Assembly (NCBI RefSeq): GCF_000970025.1
Contig: NZ_CP009528.1
Coordinates: 1,785,168 to 1,849,167, forward strand
Origin: Methanosarcina barkeri MS
GTDB lineage: Archaea; Halobacteriota; Methanosarcinia; Methanosarcinales; Methanosarcinaceae
Reading direction: 5' to 3'
DNA: 64,000 bases
The notes beneath the pieces are model-generated. The model saw nothing but the letters and a program-made list of their open reading frames with translations. It searched no databases and was not told where the DNA came from. Positions within the stretch are counted from its first letter, which is position 1, and each line of letters begins with the position of its first letter. Made by a program: the position numbers and the translations under genes. Positions 59,237-64,000 of the stretch are shown here, piece after piece.

Positions 59237-59731
59237 TTAAACAGTGCCACAGTATTCGTTTATATTTCGGAACATATCAAGGATGTCAGTAAATAGAAGA
59301 TCAAACTGATTTGGAAGGCTATCTGGATATTCCCTACCCCAAGCATCGTGGCTAACAATGTTAGACCACTTTATCATAGGTCGCATTCGGGCTGTGAACT
59401 CTACTAATTTGTTAGACACTTCATCGGGTAATATGCCAATAGAACTAATTTCATTCGCAACGAAGACGAATTGGTCTACATGATACTCAAGTCTTTTATC
59501 ATCGGCTATAAACATAATATACTGAGCGTCGTCATTGAAATAGATTTGATCAGCTGTTGAATAAGACCTCCAGTCGTTAATAAATCCCAACAGAACTTTG
59601 TTTACTAAAATTTGAGCTGTCAGCACACGATCTTCTTCAGCTATTCTTTTGTCCCGCATTCTTAAAATTTCATTATATAATATATCAGATAGAGCCATAG
59701 AAATGGCTATGCTTCGATATATATTAAACAT
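59237..59731 (-). CDS. Hypothetical protein, 164 residues
   Basis: This protein begins MFNIYRSIAISMALSDILYN and is mixed helical with a Trp-rich segment (GFINDWRSYSTADQIYFNDD; MIKWSNIVSHDAWGREYP). No membrane helix, signal or known motif is seen. The ATG 12 codons in (MALSDILYN) is an alternative start. It stands alone in an accessory stretch. Confidence 0.55.
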   Translation of the reverse strand: MFNIYRSIAISMALSDILYNEILRMRDKRIAEEDRVLTAQILVNKVLLGFINDWRSYSTADQIYFNDDAQYIMFIADDKRLEYHVDQFVFVANEISSIGILPDEVSNKLVEFTARMRPMIKWSNIVSHDAWGREYPDSLPNQFDLLFTDILDMFRNINEYCGTV

Positions 59732-59897
59732 TCTTATTTTATTTTAATAACACTTCAGGTATATTTGACGTTTTTCATCGCCACAGTATGCTAACGAGAT
59801 GTTTGACTAAAATATTGACTAAAATAAAAAACTTTTCATAAGATTACACTGCTTAATCTAACAAACATATAAAAATAACTTCATAGAGGATTATAGA

Positions 59898-60128
59898 GTG
59901 GTAGATATAAACAGTATACATGGAGATAAAATCGAGTTCCTTAAGTCGAATATTGCGGCGTATGAAAAAAGAATCGAAAAGATTAAAAGAGAAAAGCTAA
60001 AAGCACAAAAAATACTTGGTCCGAATATCATTGATGATGTTTATGATATGCGTATAAAAACAATTGAAGATGGAAAGCAGCGTTTCGAAAATTTATTGAA
60101 AGAGTTAATGGAAAATCAAGCGATGTGA
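59898..60128 (+). CDS. Small coiled-coil protein, unknown
   Basis: This 76-residue, Lys/Glu-rich protein (EFLKSNIAAYEKRIEKIKRE onward) is predicted to form one long helix. The start is GTG with AGAGGATTATAGA upstream. Nothing further can be said of its role. Confidence 0.45.
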   Translation: MVDINSIHGDKIEFLKSNIAAYEKRIEKIKREKLKAQKILGPNIIDDVYDMRIKTIEDGKQRFENLLKELMENQAM

Positions 60129-60145
60129 CATATTTCTAGGCATCG

Positions 60146-60167
60146 GGATATGCACAAATATACCAAC
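60146..60167. repeat. 22-bp direct repeat, left copy
   Basis: GGATATGCACAAATAT plus ACCAAC matches 21 of 22 bases of a copy at 63979-64000. A diverged inverted relative (TTGGAATATTTGGGCATGC) lies near 59186. The copies bracket the tRNA-like fragment and the 896-residue gene. Confidence 0.75.
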
Positions 60168-60659
60168 AACTAGCCCGGGCTTGAATCTCTACTGGAGCCG
60201 GAATACTTGAGGAGCTGGCCAATCCCTACTGTACGTTACGTAGATCGACGCTACTGGGTTTTAAGGATATGCTTGAACAAATCCTAAGACAATATCCCTG
60301 AGCCAGAGGATTGCTGAAGGGACAATGTTGTCACATCGAGGTAAAACCTGAAGCCATCAACTATAGTAAAGATAGTTTTAACCTTAGTTGACTCGAACTG
60401 GCCAGAGCCACAAAATCGATTACAGTTTAACAAATCTCGGACCTTTATGGTTAAGATTTTCTTTATCTTATTCCTAATAAAGTAAAGTAATAGCCTGTCA
60501 TAGCAAAAATATAACGGTATCAGCCAAAAGCGATTTTTGAGATATACCTGGAATAATTACACTGGCTGGAGTATATCTATGATATGGAAGATTAAGCTGA
60601 GCAGGAAGAGGTTGAGCAATGTTGCAGTAGCTTCTGAAGATTATTCACGAAGCAATGTC

Positions 60660-60738
60660 TATTTTAGCCAACTGTGAAGACTTAAGATCTAGCTTTAAAG
60701 GAGTTCAGGGGTTCGAATTCCATCCATCACACTAAATT
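60660..60738 (+). other. tRNA-like 3' fragment
   Basis: CAGGGGTTCGAATTCC has the sequence of a T-arm with the seven-base TTCGAAT loop, followed by ATCCATCACA as a possible acceptor strand. CTTAAGA upstream resembles an anticodon loop (UAA). No 5' acceptor strand GTGATGG is found, so it is not a complete tRNA. It could be left over from integration at a tRNA gene. The rest of 60168-61063 is non-coding and turns very AT-rich after 60770. Confidence 0.35.
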
Positions 60739-61063
60739 TTGGGGTTATAGGTAACTCTAAAAAATGCAATGCAGTTTTGTGTAAATAATGCACACCATTT
60801 TTTAAAAATCCCTGTAAAATAATTCTTTATTCATAATTTTCTTCAAATAAAACTCGAAAAGTATAACCTATTGTAAAATATAAACAGTGCTATTTTTCGG
60901 TTCTTAATTGGTCATATATAAAAATACATTGTTAAATTATATTCAGCTTTTTATATACTTTATTTTTAGTTAATATTTACTCAAATGAAAATGTTAATCT
61001 ACTGTGAAAATTAAAACAGACAATATATACTCTAATTCTAATATTTAATAAGATCTGGTTTTA

Positions 61064-63754
61064 ATGGTAAACGGCTCCAGTGATTTAGATTCTGAATTTG
61101 AAAAGCATATAATTAACCCACTTGAAGATGAATTAAAAAATTTAAAAATAAATTTGAGTGAAAACGGAACTAAGTTAGAAACCTTAGATAAATCAATTCA
61201 ATCGAAACATAAAGATTATGCCAACGGATTAAGTATCTATAGCAACGAATTGAATACTTACAGAAATGAAGTAGTAACTAAAATTACTAAATGTTTAAAC
61301 TCCAGTAGAAATATTATTGATTCTGGTAAAAAAATTTTTAACAATTGTATAGATCATTTTTATAACCAATTACTTAAAAATGTTGCATTAGTTAGCTTTT
61401 TGTTTATCGTGTCAGTATTTTTTTTAGGAATACGTGGCTTAAATACTGATGTTTTTGGAGGAAATCATACCTACTTACTTGGGAATAGTTTTCCTATAAA
61501 TAGCAAAGTTTCCAACATGCTAATTAACTTACTACTAGTTTTATTATATATCGTTGCAATTTTTCTTTCAGTATATATCTCTAGACAAAAATCTAAAACA
61601 AAATTGAAACTAACTCAAGAAAGTTTTACAACTAATATTAATGCTCTAGAAAATGATACTAGTAGTATAAGACAATTAAAAGACAAACCTTATTCTACTG
61701 ATCTGTGTTCTATTGACTCTGAAAATAAAAAGAAACAAGAGGTTTTTCGAGAATTTGCGAATTCCTTCCAAGATTCGATAACAGTATTTAAAAGAACAAT
61801 TCCAGCCTATAGAGAAATAAATGAAATGGAAAAGTATAGAGAAAAATGGCATTTGGAATGTAATAAATTAAAAACTGTGGTTGCTTTCTTTGGTTTGGAT
61901 GAACTAAAAGATATAATAGACAATGTGGGAAAAACTCCTGTTATTAAATTGAAAGGCTCAGATGATAGAACCATTAAAAGCTCTATTATTAACTCAGTAT
62001 GTGAAAGAGCCTTCTTTGATGAAGTTTTAATGAATCTTTTTGTGTCATATTACGAAGAAAGTAGAAAAACTGAAAATATTTGGGAACAAATCAAAGTTGA
62101 TAATAACAAATTACATCCACTAGCTGAGATATTGTTAAAATTAAAAAAGCTAAATTTTGATAAGGATGTTTTAACCGGAAATATTCTACAAAAAATTCTC
62201 GCTAAGACTCAGTTTTTTAATCTAACTTTAATAACAAACAATGTTTCATTATACATCCGTATACGTAAGTTCCTAATAAACTATCGAGAGAAACTTCATA
62301 ATGAAAATATATTTTTGGAAATTCAATTAAATGATGAGGAAATTGTTGAGAATATAAGTTTTGAGGATACTTTTGAAAACAATTTTTTAAATGTTTTCTG
62401 CAAAGAACTACACCAATCTTTAAATGTAAATTTCAAAGATGCCTATGTAGATGCGTTAGTGGCAATTATTTTAAATCAGGATATTAATTTCAGGGACGAA
62501 GTATGCAAGATCGCATCAAGAAATGATGAAGCCGTATATGTTTTGATGGCCTATCACGATTTACGTAAACAAAAAGGAGAAGGAAACGAACAGTTTTTAC
62601 TCTCCAATATCTTTGATCAAGGTGAAACGCCTTCCCAGATGAAAGAAAAGATTGAAATCGACCAAGGAAGTAAGAAGACATATCAATATTTTAAATTGGG
62701 TTTATCTAGAGGGGAATGGTATGAGTCGAGTCAAATAATAACCCAAAAAATGATTAAAGAACTTTCAGACAGAATAGACCATGAACAAAAATATCGTTCT
62801 CTCAAAATTGCATTTACAAAAGTTCTAACAAAAGTAAATATAAATACTTTAGATAAAGCGGTTGATGCAGGACTTTTTTCTGTATACTTGATTCTTACTT
62901 CAAAACCTGCAAAAGGAAGGTTTCTAGATAATATAGTGGATAAACTTTCAGTTAGAAGTAATAAATGCGAAAAAAGGAAAAAAGGAACTTCAACTAGAAG
63001 TTATGATACTGATATAGTTGAATCTTTTAAATCAAAATTTGGAATTTCACTGCTTTTTGATTCAAGCACTCCAATATATGATTTTGAGAAATACTCTGCA
63101 TCTACTAGAATTGGTATACTTGATAAAAAAATTTCATTTACTACTTTTGTTGATAGGATAAATAAAGACATTGAGAAGTTATTGAAAGCAGAGAATGAAA
63201 AAGATCCTACTAAGAAGTGGGAAGATATAGGTTTTATAGTGTTGAGAATTAGTCCTTCAAAGTATAGTTTTGGAATAATGAATGAAAAAATAGAAAAAAC
63301 TTGCAATGTTACATCAACAAATTTAGATATTGCAAAAAAAATTGCAACACTTGCTTCAGATTATCTTTCAGATGCTGAAAAGACAGTTATCTCTACTTTT
63401 GATAATACTGTAAATCTTGTAGATATAATTGAGCAGCTTACTATTTTTGACTTCATGTCACCAGTAGTACAAAAAGAATTTAGTAAATATAATAGTTTCT
63501 TAAAGGATGAAGACTTAAGAGTTTCTATTTACAAATGTTTGGAAGAGAATGGCATTGATTCTTTCAAACAGTTAAGTATTTTCCTTCATCATGATAAAGA
63601 ATTAAAAAATAAACTCAAAAACTCTTTCTCTTCTTGTCTAGATAGCTTGTATTTTACCAAAAGAAGATCAAGACTCAATAAGAGTACACAAGAAGTTTTT
63701 GTTAATGAATTTTTGGATACACTAGAATCATTAAATGAAATTTGGAATATGTAA
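61064..63754 (+). CDS. Large two-TM protein of unknown function
   Basis: This 896-residue protein has a coiled-coil-like N-terminus (residues 12-95), then two membrane helices (about 105-123, NVALVSFLFIVSVFFLGI, and 151-173, NMLINLLLVLLYIVAIFLSV) separated by a short loop. A ~720-residue, Lys-rich, mostly helical cytoplasmic part follows. No Walker, nuclease, kinase or protease motif is visible. It is very AT-rich, more so than the window's core genes, which suggests transfer. It sits between 22-bp direct repeats next to a tRNA-like fragment. The start has only a weak ribosome site. A defence or mobile-element role is possible but unproven. Confidence 0.7.
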   Translation: MVNGSSDLDSEFEKHIINPLEDELKNLKINLSENGTKLETLDKSIQSKHKDYANGLSIYSNELNTYRNEVVTKITKCLNSSRNIIDSGKKIFNNCIDHFYNQLLKNVALVSFLFIVSVFFLGIRGLNTDVFGGNHTYLLGNSFPINSKVSNMLINLLLVLLYIVAIFLSVYISRQKSKTKLKLTQESFTTNINALENDTSSIRQLKDKPYSTDLCSIDSENKKKQEVFREFANSFQDSITVFKRTIPAYREINEMEKYREKWHLECNKLKTVVAFFGLDELKDIIDNVGKTPVIKLKGSDDRTIKSSIINSVCERAFFDEVLMNLFVSYYEESRKTENIWEQIKVDNNKLHPLAEILLKLKKLNFDKDVLTGNILQKILAKTQFFNLTLITNNVSLYIRIRKFLINYREKLHNENIFLEIQLNDEEIVENISFEDTFENNFLNVFCKELHQSLNVNFKDAYVDALVAIILNQDINFRDEVCKIASRNDEAVYVLMAYHDLRKQKGEGNEQFLLSNIFDQGETPSQMKEKIEIDQGSKKTYQYFKLGLSRGEWYESSQIITQKMIKELSDRIDHEQKYRSLKIAFTKVLTKVNINTLDKAVDAGLFSVYLILTSKPAKGRFLDNIVDKLSVRSNKCEKRKKGTSTRSYDTDIVESFKSKFGISLLFDSSTPIYDFEKYSASTRIGILDKKISFTTFVDRINKDIEKLLKAENEKDPTKKWEDIGFIVLRISPSKYSFGIMNEKIEKTCNVTSTNLDIAKKIATLASDYLSDAEKTVISTFDNTVNLVDIIEQLTIFDFMSPVVQKEFSKYNSFLKDEDLRVSIYKCLEENGIDSFKQLSIFLHHDKELKNKLKNSFSSCLDSLYFTKRRSRLNKSTQEVFVNEFLDTLESLNEIWNM

Positions 63755-63859
63755 TTCAGGGGTTAAGAACCTCTGAAAGATAATTTTAATAGCTTAGAGC
63801 TAATTCCCAGCTTTTTATACCTAGATTAATATTTGTTTTATAACTTCATATTAAACTGT

Positions 63860-63978
63860 CTCTCTCTTTATTTCCTTGACTTTGGACTTTAACCTCTTGT
63901 GGCCAAGTTTTCCCAGGCTTTAATCCTCCCCAAAACATGGCTGTTAAGGGTGAAAAGCTTATCACTTTTGGCCATAGA
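63860..63978 (-). pseudogene. Third Cas1-like tail fragment
   Basis: The minus strand encodes MAKSDKLFTLNSHVLGRIKA, then WENLATRG and a stop near 63898, matching the tails at 21340 and 24300. It starts right beside the 22-bp repeat. Only the C-terminal end of the parent gene is present. Confidence 0.4.
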
Positions 63979-64000
63979 GGATATGCACAAATATCCCAAC
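63979..64000. repeat. 22-bp direct repeat, right copy (may extend past the window)
   Basis: GGATATGCACAAATAT plus CCCAAC matches 60146-60167 at 21 of 22 bases and runs to the last base of the window, so its true length is unknown. Confidence 0.75.

Noticed and set aside
60660-60738. Complete tRNA gene
   Set aside because: No 5' acceptor strand pairs with CCATCAC, the anticodon stem has only three pairs, and the T-stem has mismatches.

Overview
The window reads as chromosomal DNA of a methanogenic archaeon of the genus Methanosarcina. The evidence is a vanadium-nitrogenase cluster of archaeal type, archaeal information-processing genes (L21e, RpoF/Rpb4, Pus10, TrmY, DUF655, KsgA), a radical-SAM AmmeMemoRadiSam protein, PAS/HisKA_2 sensor kinases, AT-rich intergenic DNA full of short tandem arrays, and many decayed insertion-sequence fragments. 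No rRNA gene, intact tRNA gene or CRISPR array was seen.

Region 1 (1-16.5 kb) is an alternative-nitrogenase island. Plus strand: vnfD (5' end outside the window), vnfG, vnfK, a ZIP metal transporter, vnfE, vnfN, a NifX-like cofactor carrier, a lipoprotein substrate-binding protein and a homoaconitase/IPM-isomerase-like small subunit. Minus strand: a two-gene (split) homocitrate synthase, NifV-omega and NifV-alpha, and the ATPase and permease of a FecCD/BtuCD-type importer. A second substrate-binding protein and a MORN-like protein with a Cys-rich tail follow; each has the same ~212-bp upstream region with a conserved leader hairpin. Together these genes would build the enzyme, its cofactor and its homocitrate ligand, and import a metal or metal chelate.

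Region 2 (16.5-31.7 kb) mixes housekeeping genes (asparagine synthetase, a CooC-like ATPase that apparently starts at ATA, a TPR protein, RsgA, a DUF362 ferredoxin-like protein) with a decayed accessory zone. That zone (20.6-27.1 kb) holds three fragments of a chloramphenicol-acetyltransferase-like gene, stray Cas1-like C-terminal tails, a beta-helix protein, a nucleotidyltransferase/PD-(D/E)XK nuclease pair that may be an undescribed toxin-antitoxin or defence module, and a truncated duplicate of rsgA.

Region 3 (31.7-52 kb) carries a methyltransferase, a large PAS histidine kinase, a radical-SAM protein, a NUDIX hydrolase, a Tat export locus (two TatA, two TatC), a YgjP-like peptidase, a RelE-type toxin-antitoxin pair, two AI-2E family permeases, a frameshifted DUF389 gene, and transposon debris (TnpB, IS1182-like, MITE-like inverted repeats).

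Region 4 (52-58.3 kb) is a conserved archaeal minus-strand block read as trmY, pus10, rpl21e, rpoF, DUF655, ksgA and a HemK-family methyltransferase; ksgA apparently starts at CTG. Region 5 (58.3-64 kb) is again accessory: small unknown genes, a tRNA-like 3' fragment, a 22-bp near-perfect direct repeat at 60146 and 63979, and between them a two-TM, 896-residue protein of unknown function.
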